Source: Enterobacter cloacae (lineage in GTDB: Bacteria > Pseudomonadota > Gammaproteobacteria > Enterobacterales > Enterobacteriaceae). From it: 64,000 nt of DNA. Within the stretch, counting starts at the first letter, position 1; each line of letters starts with the position of its first letter. The notes beneath the pieces were generated by a model, which saw nothing but the letters and a program-made list of their open reading frames with translations, was not told the DNA's origin and made no database searches. The stretch spans positions 434,001 through 498,000 of the forward strand of contig AP022133.1 of the NCBI GenBank assembly GCA_014169315.1, written 5' to 3'. Of this stretch, positions 55,516-63,691 are shown one piece after another. The position numbers were made by a program, and so were the translations under genes.

Positions 55516-56082
55516 CTACTGCGCGGCCAGTTCAGCGCGTTTTCGGACGTAATTCTGGTTTTGTGCAGGCGTGAATTTTTCACGATTATCATCTCGTGAA
55601 GCCACGTCAGGCCTGAATCCGATGGCTGTTAAAATGTCATTATCCTGTGCGGAATAATTTATTTTTCCACCGGCGGCCAGCCACACTGACAGCGCTTCAC
55701 GCAGATAATCGACTGAATGCTGCATCACGCAGTGTTTTACAGCGGGATGCTGGTTGTTATAGCCCATCAGCTCAGGGGCAAGTGCGGCGGTCAGCTCCGC
55801 GCCGTGCACCTGCATAAAATCATTCAGGCGGTTGCGGATGCTGATGCGCTGCACGTCCTCATGCGAGCGAATATAGCGACCGGCAGCCTGATTAATTTCC
55901 CATTTTTTCATATCGATAATATCGCGCAGCGTTTGCAGGCTGCGGGAACGGTTATTCTCACCGCTGACTAACAGCTCGCCATATTCCTGTTCGGTGTCGG
56001 CCAGCTCCTGTTTGCGGGTCAGCCAGCTGGTTTTGTTGTTCTGGCAGGTTTCAAAAGCCTGCTCCAGCGTTAATGTTGTCAT
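55516..56082 (-). CDS. psu: Polarity suppression protein Psu
   Basis: A 188-residue helical protein that decorates the P4 capsid and also binds Rho to suppress termination. P4 Psu landmarks are retained: FETCQNNKTSWL near the start, NQAAGRYIRSHE and KINYSAQDNDILTAIGFRPD. It lies last in the late operon sid-delta-psu. Confidence 0.93.
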   Translation of the reverse strand: MTTLTLEQAFETCQNNKTSWLTRKQELADTEQEYGELLVSGENNRSRSLQTLRDIIDMKKWEINQAAGRYIRSHEDVQRISIRNRLNDFMQVHGAELTAALAPELMGYNNQHPAVKHCVMQHSVDYLREALSVWLAAGGKINYSAQDNDILTAIGFRPDVASRDDNREKFTPAQNQNYVRKRAELAAQ

Positions 56083-56100
56083 CGGGCGTCTCCGTCGACG

Positions 56101-56328
56101 TTACAGACTTTGTTTTTTCGCTTTCCCGGCATGAGCCGAGATAAATTCGTCATCCGTTAAATCCGTCTCTGAAGGTGGCCGGATGACCGAGTCGACCGAC
56201 TCCATCGTCCGGAATGTGGCCGAACAGAGAATGTTGGTGCACTGGTAATAGGCATGTTTGACGGTTTCAGACAGATAGCGGCTTGTTCGGGTATGTGCCG
56301 GACACTTACAGAACGGGCAGTGCATCAT
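56101..56328 (-). CDS. Single-domain Ogr/Delta-type late activator
   Basis: A 75-residue zinc-binding activator with MHCPFCKCPAH and CTNILCSATFRTMES. P4 Delta has two such domains (166 residues); this one matches the single-domain P2 Ogr length. It should switch on the late promoter of the satellite and perhaps helper late genes. ATGA overlap with sid implies coupled translation. Confidence 0.88.
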   Translation of the reverse strand: MMHCPFCKCPAHTRTSRYLSETVKHAYYQCTNILCSATFRTMESVDSVIRPPSETDLTDDEFISAHAGKAKKQSL

Positions 56329-57059
56329 GCCAGTAACCCCCGGGCTTTCAGGTCAGATTCACGCTCACGTAATTTTTCAAACCAGACCTTACGTTTGCCG
56401 ACAGTGGCGGCCACGCCGTAATTCATATGTGGCAGCGTCTCCGCTGACAGCCCGGTTCTGTAAAGCACAGGTTCAGCAGCCAGGCTGATGTGGTAATCTT
56501 TCACCGCACGCTCAAGCCACGCTTTTACCTCCTGCATGACCGCTTTATCCGGTTCGGTGTAACCCTGAGTCCCGATGGTGTTAGCGAGCGGATTACTCAT
56601 CACCAGCATTTTCAGTTTCATCGCCCGGACAAGCGCTCCGCACGTATCATGCAGTGCGTTATCCAGCTCTTTTCCCGTGTACTGGCTGAGCACGTTGTGA
56701 TGCGCCTGACGGTATGCTCTGGCCGTGCTGTCACAGTTACCTTTCAGCCGGTCGCATTCAAAGGTCAGCACCTCAGCGAGCTGGTCACACTCCTGTGCCA
56801 GTTCACGGGAAGCCACACGCGCCAGATGCTGTTTTTTCAGCTCATCCGTCAGCACTGCACCACCTGCACGAAATGCCGTGCGCCATTCACTCGCGTCACT
56901 CCCGCTCTCCTGCTCAAGCTCGGTTTTTTGCTGTGCGGTACGGGCAATCGCGGTGGCGGTGTCATCCATCATTCGGGCGTTTTCAATATGCTCAGCTCTG
57001 GCCGCATCCAGTTGCCGGAATGCCGGAGTCAGATAGTCAGGAATGGTCGTGGTGGTCAT
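56325..57059 (-). CDS. sid: Capsid size determination protein Sid
   Basis: A 244-residue protein, exactly the length of P4 Sid, which forms an external scaffold making helper capsids small. Landmarks include TIPDYLTPAFRQL at the start and ETLPHMNYGVA with KARGLLA at the end. The ATG at 57059 is used; the open frame extends 30 codons upstream without a good start. Confidence 0.94.
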   Translation of the reverse strand: MTTTTIPDYLTPAFRQLDAARAEHIENARMMDDTATAIARTAQQKTELEQESGSDASEWRTAFRAGGAVLTDELKKQHLARVASRELAQECDQLAEVLTFECDRLKGNCDSTARAYRQAHHNVLSQYTGKELDNALHDTCGALVRAMKLKMLVMSNPLANTIGTQGYTEPDKAVMQEVKAWLERAVKDYHISLAAEPVLYRTGLSAETLPHMNYGVAATVGKRKVWFEKLRERESDLKARGLLA

Positions 57060-57131
57060 GTTGTTACTCCTCAGTGATGTCAAGCTGAGGAGATTCTGCA
57101 TCGCCCCGCACAACAACTCGACCCATTGCCG

Positions 57132-57151
57132 TTGTGGCAGAAACAGCACAA
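57132..57151 (-). promoter_or_regulatory. Candidate Delta/Ogr site of the late promoter
   Basis: TTGTG (57132-57136) and CACAA (57147-57151) form a dyad with a 10-base gap, centred about 82 bases before sid. If transcription starts near 57085 the dyad would be centred at about -55, where Ogr-type activators bind. Confidence 0.4.
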
Positions 57152-57228
57152 ACGAAGGCTAAAAAACGCGGCTGGCCAGAGAAAGGTCGCAGGATAACCC
57201 CCTCTCTGTTTGTTTTTTTGCATATAAC

Positions 57229-57333
57229 TATTCACTACTGTTCACTTCAAATAAAAATATAGTTAATACAGTAAGTTAATAGGTGAACAGTTGAGAGTAA
57301 AGTGTTCACCGACTGTTCACTACTGTTCACTGA
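57229..57333. other. Replication origin iterons (ori1-type)
   Basis: Repeats of GTGAACAGT/ACTGTTCAC type occur at least five times here in both orientations in AT-rich DNA, between sid and vis as in P4 ori1. The same unit recurs at 62199-62293 behind alpha. They are the expected binding sites of the alpha protein. The remaining gap 57334-57609 shows nothing more that I recognise. Confidence 0.8.
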
Positions 57334-57609
57334 TTTAAGATGTGCACAGGGTCACCTTTAATTTTTTTTCCTATTGATTTTCAATCAAGTACTCATAAAA
57401 ACGATTTGCATTTCACTTTGTAAAATCCCGGCTGCTTCTAACTGCTTCCAGCCCCTTAAAATGGTCTTGCGCAAAAAAACAGCGCCATTTGTTTTACGCA
57501 CACTACAATTTCACCTTGTTGCATTGAGGGAAAATATTCACAAAATAGAGCGCTACCCGATTCCGGACGGATACGTTCGGATCTCTGTGGATATTCATGA
57601 GGTAGCGTT

Positions 57610-57876
57610 ATGCACACGGCTTTATCAGTTCCAGCTTCCCGCTCTGGCGCGCATTTAACGCCAGTTTCAGCCCCGACTCAGGAGCGTTTTTTACGCCTCC
57701 CGGAAGTGATTCATCAGTGCGGCCTGTCCCGCTCGACGCTCTACGATTTAATCGCCCGTGACGCTTTTCCGGCGCAGGTCTCCCTCGGGGGGAAAAACGT
57801 CGCCTGGCTCCAGTCTGAAGTCACCGCGTGGATGTCGGAACGCATCGCTCACCGCAACCGGAAATGTGACGCATGA
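57610..57876 (+). CDS. vis: Vis/AlpA-family excisionase and repressor
   Basis: An 88-residue MerR-like HTH protein, the same length as P4 Vis ([26 protein letters not shown]). In P4 Vis promotes excision with Int and lowers late and early promoter activity. GAGG lies 7 bases before the ATG. Confidence 0.93.
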   Translation: MHTALSVPASRSGAHLTPVSAPTQERFLRLPEVIHQCGLSRSTLYDLIARDAFPAQVSLGGKNVAWLQSEVTAWMSERIAHRNRKCDA

Positions 57877-57911
57877 ATCAGAGCCGCTTTCAAAAAGCCC
57901 CTTTTTCTGGC

Positions 57912-57941
57912 TTGCATCTGTTGTGTGTTTCCTGGTACAGT
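57912..57941 (+). promoter_or_regulatory. Candidate early promoter (PLE-like)
   Basis: TTGCAT and TACAGT with an 18-base spacer lie before the immunity sequences, where P4 has PLE, the start of the immunity RNA and early operon. Confidence 0.4.
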
Positions 57942-57985
57942 TTTCCTGCTGTCGCAAAATCGGCAGCCGGGCGTGAGAACCCGTG

Positions 57986-58218
57986 TTACTTATTGGCGAC
58001 ACAACACGCGCCATGCGTGTTTTTTTACGTCGTTGTCCAGACACACCTATATTTTTGGCCGTGGTATTTACGCCTAGGTCTATGCCAAATAATGGTGATC
58101 CGGGCGGGGCAGCCTTCGGGCTGGCCGGTTTCCAATAAGGCCGGTTTCTCACCCCCGTTCGGGTCACCACCAATGTGTGAGAACTTCGGTGGTGGCATTT
58201 ACCGCTACTTATTGGAGG
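57986..58218 (+). ncRNA. P4-type immunity region with CI-like RNA and its target sequences
   Basis: ACTTATTGG occurs at 57988-57996 and again at 58207-58215, and the complement CCAATAAG is at 58132-58139, held in a loop between CCGG (58125-58128) and CCGG (58141-58144). A CAGCC-TTCG-GGCTG hairpin (58110-58123) precedes it. This is the seqA, seqB, seqC plan of P4, in which a short CI RNA pairs with the leader to end early transcription. The second target overlaps the ribosome site of the next gene. RNA ends are not determined. Confidence 0.7.
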
Positions 58219-58226
58219 TTGCCCTT

Positions 58227-58424
58227 ATGGCTACGATCCTCACCCCGTCACATCCCAAATTTATTTTTGTGTTTGCTGCCGTTCGCCGCGCAGACCGCAC
58301 GCCCCGTATCTGTATGCTCCGCACTGTTGCCGGTGACGAACAGGCCGCCCGTCGCTCTCTTGTTCGCGATTACGTACTTTCCCTTGCTGCCCGCCTGCCG
58401 GTTGCGGAGGTGTGCCATGCATAA
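58227..58424 (+). CDS. Icd-like host division inhibitor (P4 early protein)
   Basis: A 65-residue protein with the conserved block [16 protein letters not shown], then [18 protein letters not shown], of proteins annotated in P4-like elements as host cell division inhibitor Icd-like (Kil type). The ATG at 58227 follows GGAGG at 8 bases. It is the first gene after the immunity RNA, so it is silent in the integrated state. Confidence 0.8.
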   Translation: MATILTPSHPKFIFVFAAVRRADRTPRICMLRTVAGDEQAARRSLVRDYVLSLAARLPVAEVCHA

Positions 58425-58710
58425 CAGCACTCAGACCGTCCCAGCGTGTCGTGATGACCTCAATACCATCAGTGAGCACCTGAGCCCCGAATCGTTTCAC
58501 AAACTCAACCGCGCCAGCGCCATGACGCATTTTGTCGGGCTGGATCTGAAACAGCGTGAACTCTCCGGCCTGCATCAGCTTTCCGTCCCTCATATTCTGA
58601 GTTATCTGCATGAGGACATCAGTTACGTACTGGAGGAGCTCAAGGCCAAAGGCCTGTGTCGGAATTTTATTGCCCCGTCGTCCGTGAACGGAGGTGAGCA
58701 CCATGTTTGA
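58417..58710 (+). CDS. Probable epsilon-type derepression protein
   Basis: A 97-residue protein, close to P4 Epsilon (95), which inactivates the repressor of a P2 helper. The stretch [18 protein letters not shown] followed by [15 protein letters not shown] fits the pattern I recall, but assignment rests mostly on size and position. It overlaps the Icd-like gene by 8 bases. Confidence 0.6.
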   Translation: MHNSTQTVPACRDDLNTISEHLSPESFHKLNRASAMTHFVGLDLKQRELSGLHQLSVPHILSYLHEDISYVLEELKAKGLCRNFIAPSSVNGGEHHV

Positions 58711-59152
58711 TTTCCCTCAACCGGGTGAAATCTACCGCTGTTCAGGTTTTCCTGACGTGGTGGTGTCGGGCGTGCTGGCCGGTGGTATTCCGTGGGATAT
58801 GCCGTACCGTTGTCCGGGGCTGGTCTGGAACCCGTACCGGCGCACCTACACCATCCTTATTCGTATTATTGCCGGTGGCAGCATGGCAGAAATTCCGCTC
58901 CGTCGTTTTTTGCGGGACTTTACCTGTGAGCGTCCTGACGTATTTAAGCGCAGCCCTGAAAACCGTCACGCTGTTTTACGTGAAATTGCCGCTGACCCGG
59001 AATTACAGCAATACCGTGCGCGAAATATCGATAAGTATCCGGGCGATATAACCCCGGTCAGACGGCCAGCGCCGGTGGCGCGAAAATGGCGGCATAATTT
59101 TGCAGCGGAAACGGAAATAAAACCGGATAACAGCTACCGCCATTATCTGTAA
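58703..59152 (+). CDS. P4-like early protein of unknown function
   Basis: A 149-residue protein (ATG at 58703 after GAGGTGAG; overlaps the previous stop by 8 bases). It starts [20 protein letters not shown], has an aromatic and Gly-rich first half and a basic tail. No function is known to me. Conserved position in the early operon suggests a role in replication or helper exploitation. Confidence 0.75.
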   Translation: MFDFPQPGEIYRCSGFPDVVVSGVLAGGIPWDMPYRCPGLVWNPYRRTYTILIRIIAGGSMAEIPLRRFLRDFTCERPDVFKRSPENRHAVLREIAADPELQQYRARNIDKYPGDITPVRRPAPVARKWRHNFAAETEIKPDNSYRHYL

Positions 59153-59223
59153 TTAAAAACGACACCCAAAAATAAAATGTGCGTATCTGCGCAGGGATAC
59201 GCACGTGCTCAGGAGACGGAATT

Positions 59224-59484
59224 ATGTCTGTTAATAACCCGGCCTTAATACAGAAAGAGCGTCATGTTGCGCTCAGTCAGCACGACCTCAACTGTCTGGA
59301 ACACCTTTGCAACGTCGGCCAGCTCGTCGGCGACCTGATGCAGGTGCAGGGCTGTACCACCGTGCGCCGCGACCCGGCGCAGTCGTTACAGCTCACCTCC
59401 GTGATTTACCTGATGACCGCCCAGCTCGACGGTGTGGTCGGACGCTGCAACCAGCGCTGGCTCACCGGGGAGGGTCACGTATGA
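59224..59484 (+). CDS. Small P4-like early protein
   Basis: An 86-residue helical protein ([20 protein letters not shown]) with the ATG at 59224 after CAGGAGACGG. Two Cys in [10 protein letters not shown] are notable. It overlaps the next gene by four bases. Function unknown. Confidence 0.72.
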   Translation: MSVNNPALIQKERHVALSQHDLNCLEHLCNVGQLVGDLMQVQGCTTVRRDPAQSLQLTSVIYLMTAQLDGVVGRCNQRWLTGEGHV

Positions 59485-59801
59485 AACAGCCATTACCGCC
59501 CGTATTACGCGCCGCACTTTACCGCCGCGCCGTGGCCTGTGCCTGGCTTAATCTGTGCGCCCGTCAGCACCGCTATCCGCAGCTCACCCTCGATGCGCTG
59601 GAAAATGCCATGACCACGGAACTGGAAGGTTTCTATTTACGCCAGCACGGCGAGGAAAAAGGCCGTCAGATTGCCTGTGCGCTACTGGAAGATTTAATGG
59701 AAGCCAGCCCGCTGAAAGCCGCCCCGTCGCTGTCCTTTCTCGGGCTCGCCGTGATGGATGAACTCTGCGCCCGTCATATCGCCGTGCCGGTTGTGCACTG
59801 A
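59481..59801 (+). CDS. DUF5375 protein (P4 ORF106 family)
   Basis: A 106-residue protein, exactly the size of P4 ORF106, with [19 protein letters not shown] at the start and [16 protein letters not shown] at the end. Always next to alpha in P4-like elements. Function unknown. Starts by ATGA overlap with the preceding gene. Confidence 0.88.
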   Translation: MKQPLPPVLRAALYRRAVACAWLNLCARQHRYPQLTLDALENAMTTELEGFYLRQHGEEKGRQIACALLEDLMEASPLKAAPSLSFLGLAVMDELCARHIAVPVVH

Positions 59802-59814
59802 GGGAGAAAAAACG

Positions 59815-62148
59815 ATGAAAATGAACGTAACGGAAACCATCAGACAGGCGTGCGGCCACTGGCCGCGCATTCTCCCGGCGCTGGGGGTGAAGGTGATTAA
59901 AAACCGGCATCAGGCCTGCCCGGTGTGCGGCGGCTCTGACCGGTTCCGCTTTGACGATAAAGAGGGGCGCGGGACGTGGTTCTGCAACCAGTGCGGCGCG
60001 GGTGACGGACTTAAGCTGGTTGAGAAGGTGTTCGGCGTAAAACCGTCTGAGGCCGCCCGGAAAGTGAATACCGTGACCAGCAGTCTGCCGCTGGTTGCCC
60101 CGGAGGCGATGGCGGCCGCAGGGGCTGAAACCGATGCTGACCGCCAGGCGGCCGCCGCGCTGGCCGTCAGGCTCATGGAGAAAACCCGCACAGGAACCGG
60201 CAACGCCTATCTGACCCGTAAGGGCTTCCCCGGTCACGAGTGCGTAATGCTGACGACCACGCATAAAACCGGCGGCGTGACGTACCGCGCCGGTGATGTG
60301 GTTGTCCCGCTGCATGACGATTCCGGCGCGCTGGTTAACCTGCAGCTCATTAATGCTGAGGGTCTCAAACGCACCCTGAAAGGCGGACAGGTAAAAGGGG
60401 CATGCCACACCATCGAAGGGCAGAAACAGGCAGGAAAACGTCTGTGGATAGCAGAGGGCTATGCGACCGCACTCACCGTGCATCACCTGACCGGTGAAAC
60501 CGTCATGGTGGCGCTGTCGTCGGTGAACCTCCTTTCTCTGGCGAGCCTTGCCCGGCAAAAGCACCCGGCCTGTCAGATTGTCCTCGCCGCCGACCGCGAC
60601 CTTAATGGCGACGGTCAGACCAGAGCCGCAGCGGCCGCACAGGCCTGTGAGGGCACGGTTGCCCTCCCGCCGGTATTCGGTGACTGGAATGATGCGTTTA
60701 TGCAGAAAGGGGGGGAGGCCACACGTAAAACGATTTATGACGCCATCCGGCCAGCGGGTGAAAGCCCTTTCAGCACCATGAGCGAGGCAGAATTTACCGC
60801 CATGAGCACCAGTGAAAAGGCGATGCGGGTACATGAGCATTACGGCGAAGCGCTGGCCGTGGATGCAAACGGCCAGCTCCTGTCTCGCTATGAGGCCGGG
60901 ATATGGAAAATTATTCCGCCGTCGGACTTTGCCCGCGACGTGGCAGGACTTTTCCAGCGCCTGCGCGCCCCGTTCTCATCCGGGAAAATCGCCTCGGTGG
61001 TCGACACCCTGAAACTGATTATTCCCCAGCAGGATGCCCCGGCGCGTCGCCTGATTGGCTTTCGCAACGGCGTACTCGATACCAGTACCGGCGTGTTCAG
61101 TCCGCACAGCAAAACACACTGGCTGCGAACACTCTGTGATGTGGATTTTACCCCGCCGGTGAAGGGGGAAACACTGGAAGCCCATGCGCCGAACTTCTGG
61201 CGCTGGCTCGACCGCGCAGCCGGTTCACGCGCTGACAAGCGTGACGTGATACTTGCCGCGCTGTTTATGGTGCTGGCGAACCGCTATGACTGGCAGCTCT
61301 TTCTCGAAGTCACCGGCCCCGGTGGCAGCGGGAAAAGTATTCTGGCCGAAATCGCGACGATGCTGGCCGGGGAAGATAACGCCACGTCGGCCACCATCGA
61401 GACGCTGGAATCACCACGCGAACGTGCGGCGCTGATTGGCTTTTCGCTGATACGCCTGCCTGACCAGGAGAAATGGAGCGGGGACGGTGCAGGCCTTAAG
61501 GCCATCACCGGCGGCGATGCCGTGTCGGTTGACCCGAAATACCGCGATGCGTATTCAACGCATATCCCGGCGGTGATTCTGGCCGTGAACAATAACCCCA
61601 TGCGCTTCACCGACCGCAGCGGCGGCGTTTCCCGTCGCCGGGTGATTATCCATTTCCCGGAGCAAATCGCTCCGGAAGAGCGCGACCCGCAGCTTAAGGA
61701 TAAAATCGCCCGTGAGCTGGCCGTCATTGTGCGTCAGCTTATGCAGAAATTCAGCGACCCGATGACGGCGCGCACGTTGCTGCAGTCACAGCAGAACTCC
61801 GACGAGGCGCTCAGCATCAAACGCGATTCAGACCCGACATTTGATTTTTGTGGCTACCTTGAAGCGCTGCCCGAGCCTGACGGTATGTATATGGGCAATG
61901 CGAACATCATTCCGAAACAACCGCGCCTGTATCTGTATCACGCCTATCTGGTTTATATGGAGGCGCACGGCTACAAGAACACGCTCAGCCTCACCATGTT
62001 CGGCAAAGGGCTGTCGGCCATGCTGAAGGAGTACGGGCTGAATTACGGCAAGCGGCGAACGAATCAGGGGATGCAGACCAATCTCGCGCTCAGGGACGAA
62101 AGCAACGCCGACTGGCTGCCCCGGTGTGACGAAACCACAGCCCTGTAA
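59815..62148 (+). CDS. P4 alpha-type primase-helicase
   Basis: A 777-residue replication protein, the same length as P4 alpha. It combines an N-terminal zinc finger (CPVCGGSDRF, CNQCGAGD), a primase Toprim region (LWIAEGYATALT, VLAADRDLNGDGQ), an SF3 helicase with Walker A GPGGSGKS and a C-terminal origin-binding part. The ATG at 59815 has AGGGAG upstream. It should bind the GTGAACAGT iterons at 57.2 and 62.2 kb. Confidence 0.95.
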   Translation: MKMNVTETIRQACGHWPRILPALGVKVIKNRHQACPVCGGSDRFRFDDKEGRGTWFCNQCGAGDGLKLVEKVFGVKPSEAARKVNTVTSSLPLVAPEAMAAAGAETDADRQAAAALAVRLMEKTRTGTGNAYLTRKGFPGHECVMLTTTHKTGGVTYRAGDVVVPLHDDSGALVNLQLINAEGLKRTLKGGQVKGACHTIEGQKQAGKRLWIAEGYATALTVHHLTGETVMVALSSVNLLSLASLARQKHPACQIVLAADRDLNGDGQTRAAAAAQACEGTVALPPVFGDWNDAFMQKGGEATRKTIYDAIRPAGESPFSTMSEAEFTAMSTSEKAMRVHEHYGEALAVDANGQLLSRYEAGIWKIIPPSDFARDVAGLFQRLRAPFSSGKIASVVDTLKLIIPQQDAPARRLIGFRNGVLDTSTGVFSPHSKTHWLRTLCDVDFTPPVKGETLEAHAPNFWRWLDRAAGSRADKRDVILAALFMVLANRYDWQLFLEVTGPGGSGKSILAEIATMLAGEDNATSATIETLESPRERAALIGFSLIRLPDQEKWSGDGAGLKAITGGDAVSVDPKYRDAYSTHIPAVILAVNNNPMRFTDRSGGVSRRRVIIHFPEQIAPEERDPQLKDKIARELAVIVRQLMQKFSDPMTARTLLQSQQNSDEALSIKRDSDPTFDFCGYLEALPEPDGMYMGNANIIPKQPRLYLYHAYLVYMEAHGYKNTLSLTMFGKGLSAMLKEYGLNYGKRRTNQGMQTNLALRDESNADWLPRCDETTAL

Positions 62149-62156
62149 CCTACCCT

Positions 62157-62181
62157 GACCGGCATCAGCCGGTCTTTTTTT
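62157..62181 (+). terminator. Terminator of the early operon
   Basis: GACCGGC and GCCGGTC (62157-62174) form a 7-bp stem with an ATCA loop, followed by seven T residues, 8 bases after the alpha stop. Confidence 0.85.
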
Positions 62182-62198
62182 ACCTGCAATCCCGGAAA

Positions 62199-62293
62199 GT
62201 GAACAGTAAAGTGTTCACTGTTCACGGACTGTTCACTGTCTATCTTACTGAAATAAATAGAAAATAATACCGAGTGAACAGTGTGAACAGTTT
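62199..62293. other. crr-type iterons
   Basis: GTGAACAGT-type units in both orientations, about six copies, sit just past alpha, as P4 crr does. Together with the set at 57229-57333 they bracket the early operon. Confidence 0.8.
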
Positions 62294-62325
62294 TTCTAAA
62301 AAAAGTTTTTTTGCGTGCTCTCAAA

Positions 62326-62364
62326 TCTTCGGTTTGGATCCGTAGCACGGATCCAAACCGAAGA
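62326..62364. repeat. Perfect 17-bp inverted repeat near the satellite right end
   Basis: TCTTCGGTTTGGATCCG is followed after TAGCA by its exact reverse complement. There is no T-run behind it on the plus strand, so a plain terminator is doubtful. Confidence 0.8.
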
Positions 62365-62504
62365 GTGCCTTTAGAGCTCTTTACCATTTTTATCAATGTG
62401 TTGCATATGGGAGGGGGTAAAAAAGTGATGGGGGCACAAAAGGGGGCACTTTAATGATCTTATAAAAATAAATTGTTTATATTTAATATGTTACATTGTG
62501 ATTT

Positions 62505-62518
62505 GAGTCCGGCCTTCG
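62505..62518 (+). other. attR, satellite right attachment core
   Basis: GAGTCCGGCCTTCG, an exact copy of bases 51941-51954 in leuX. The rest of the tRNA sequence is not repeated. The next gene ends 4 bases further on. Confidence 0.85.
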
Positions 62519-62521
62519 CAC

Positions 62522-63391
62522 TCACCCCCTAAACACCTCCCTCCGATGCCACTCCACAAACCCTTCCTTTGGATAATTCCCTTTCGCCATTGGTAGTGCA
62601 ATCTGTTTCCCGGCAAAATCCCAGAACAACCGCCCAACAATCCCTCCCCCATTTACCGCCTCAGAGACCAGCACCCGCATACTGTCGTCCAGCCCAATCG
62701 ACCCCTTATCAAATGCCTTATGATGAATCGCACACAGTGCCAGCCCGTTCGGGATTTCACACGGCCCGCCGAATTGCTTCCACTTGATATGTGCGGCTTC
62801 GAGCGCAACGGAGGCGTTATCATGTCGCATGTTGAATCCGCAGATCGCACATTCATAGTTATAAGCACGCAGCACCTGCTGTCGGAATAACGGATCGCGA
62901 ACCTTGCGGATCTGCTGGATATCAAACCCCATCTCATCCGCGATCTCTTCCTGAATGCTTTCCGGAAAATGCGCTTCGAGGATCTGCTGCGCGAGTGAGC
63001 CGATCAGCTTCTTGTTCTTACTCAACAGCGCATAGTGTTCTTCATCAAAACCGCCTGCGACGTTATGTTCCACAAGCTCTTTAACAGGCGGCTGTTTGCT
63101 GCCAGTGGTTGAACAGAACTCAGTATTCTGAAGTTCCCAAAATCCATCCCCCCTGAGCCGCCAGAAGGGCATATTCGGGTAATGCGCCTTCCTCTGCGGA
63201 CCAAAGCGTTCTAACAGGCTAAGCAATTGCTCATGCACCTCGGTACCATAATCAAACAAACGCACATGCCCCTGCTGGTAGTTCGCCAGCACGTACAGAA
63301 GCAATAAAGGCTTATGTGGCGCACGTTGTTCGCCTTTGCGCCAGATGGTGATGTCGGCAATTGCCTGTTCGAGAGTTTTGCTGGAAGCCAT
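62522..63391 (-). CDS. Phosphorothioate-DNA-dependent HNH restriction endonuclease (type IV, McrA-like)
   Basis: A 289-residue enzyme. The N-terminal half resembles the sulfur-binding domain of ScoMcrA-type enzymes (APHKPLLLLYVLANY, NMPFWRLRGDGFWEL), and the C-terminal half is an HNH nuclease with CAICGF, LEAAHIKWKQFGG and ALCAIHHKAFD. It should cut DNA carrying Dnd-type phosphorothioate marks. No dnd modification genes are in the window. The ATG at 63391 is chosen because homology starts there; the open frame runs 18 codons further. It ends 4 bases from attR, so it belongs to the pre-existing island beyond leuX. Confidence 0.85.
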   Translation of the reverse strand: MASSKTLEQAIADITIWRKGEQRAPHKPLLLLYVLANYQQGHVRLFDYGTEVHEQLLSLLERFGPQRKAHYPNMPFWRLRGDGFWELQNTEFCSTTGSKQPPVKELVEHNVAGGFDEEHYALLSKNKKLIGSLAQQILEAHFPESIQEEIADEMGFDIQQIRKVRDPLFRQQVLRAYNYECAICGFNMRHDNASVALEAAHIKWKQFGGPCEIPNGLALCAIHHKAFDKGSIGLDDSMRVLVSEAVNGGGIVGRLFWDFAGKQIALPMAKGNYPKEGFVEWHRREVFRG

Positions 63392-63539
63392 CGCGTTACG
63401 GAAGAAGGTAAATAATTGCGATGATGCTCGCAAAACTGAGGTCAATCAACCCACAACCAGCAAAAACATGACCTTACTCCACCCATCTCTATTTCCTGAA
63501 CCCTCCTCGCATTTCTCAAATTTACCCCACCCAAAACCG

Positions 63540-63566
63540 CTGTATTTATATTCAGCACGGTATAAT
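63540..63566 (+). promoter_or_regulatory. LexA (SOS) box and promoter of the SymE-like gene
   Basis: CTGTATTTATATTCAG (63540-63555) matches the SOS consensus CTGTATATATATACAG at 14 of 16 positions with both CTG/CAG ends. A perfect -10 TATAAT follows at 63561-63566. LexA here would cover the promoter. The 120-base leader then runs to the SymE-like start. Confidence 0.82.
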
Positions 63567-63691
63567 AGCCACAATAAATAACGCCGAATGGCAAAAGGAA
63601 GTATCACAGGAAATTAACGAAGAATTCGCGATATGAAGGTGCTGCAACACCCCCATACCGCTAACCACAACCAACTAAACAGGAGTTGAAA

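Larger units (their letters stand above)
51955..62518. mobile_element. Integrated P4-like phage satellite in leuX
   Basis: About 10.56 kb between the direct repeats, close to P4's 11.6 kb. In order it holds int, a cargo nuclease gene, a cos-like site, psu, delta/ogr, sid, origin iterons, vis, immunity-RNA sequences, an Icd-like gene, early ORFs, alpha and crr iterons. The gop-beta-cII block of P4 itself is absent and is replaced by the cargo gene. Every core function for replication, immunity and capsid control is present, apart from a shortened delta. A P2-type helper is not in the window. Confidence 0.95.

Noticed and set aside
55350..55592. 80-codon minus-strand frame by the cos-like site, with a LPAPALARPEVAHAP stretch
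   Set aside because: Similar stretches appear in small predicted proteins of P4-like elements, but it overlaps psu, has no good ribosome site, and lies over the packaging region.
57873..58226. N-terminal extension of the Icd-like frame from 57873
   Set aside because: It would cover the immunity RNA region; the ATG at 58227 has a proper ribosome site and starts the conserved part.
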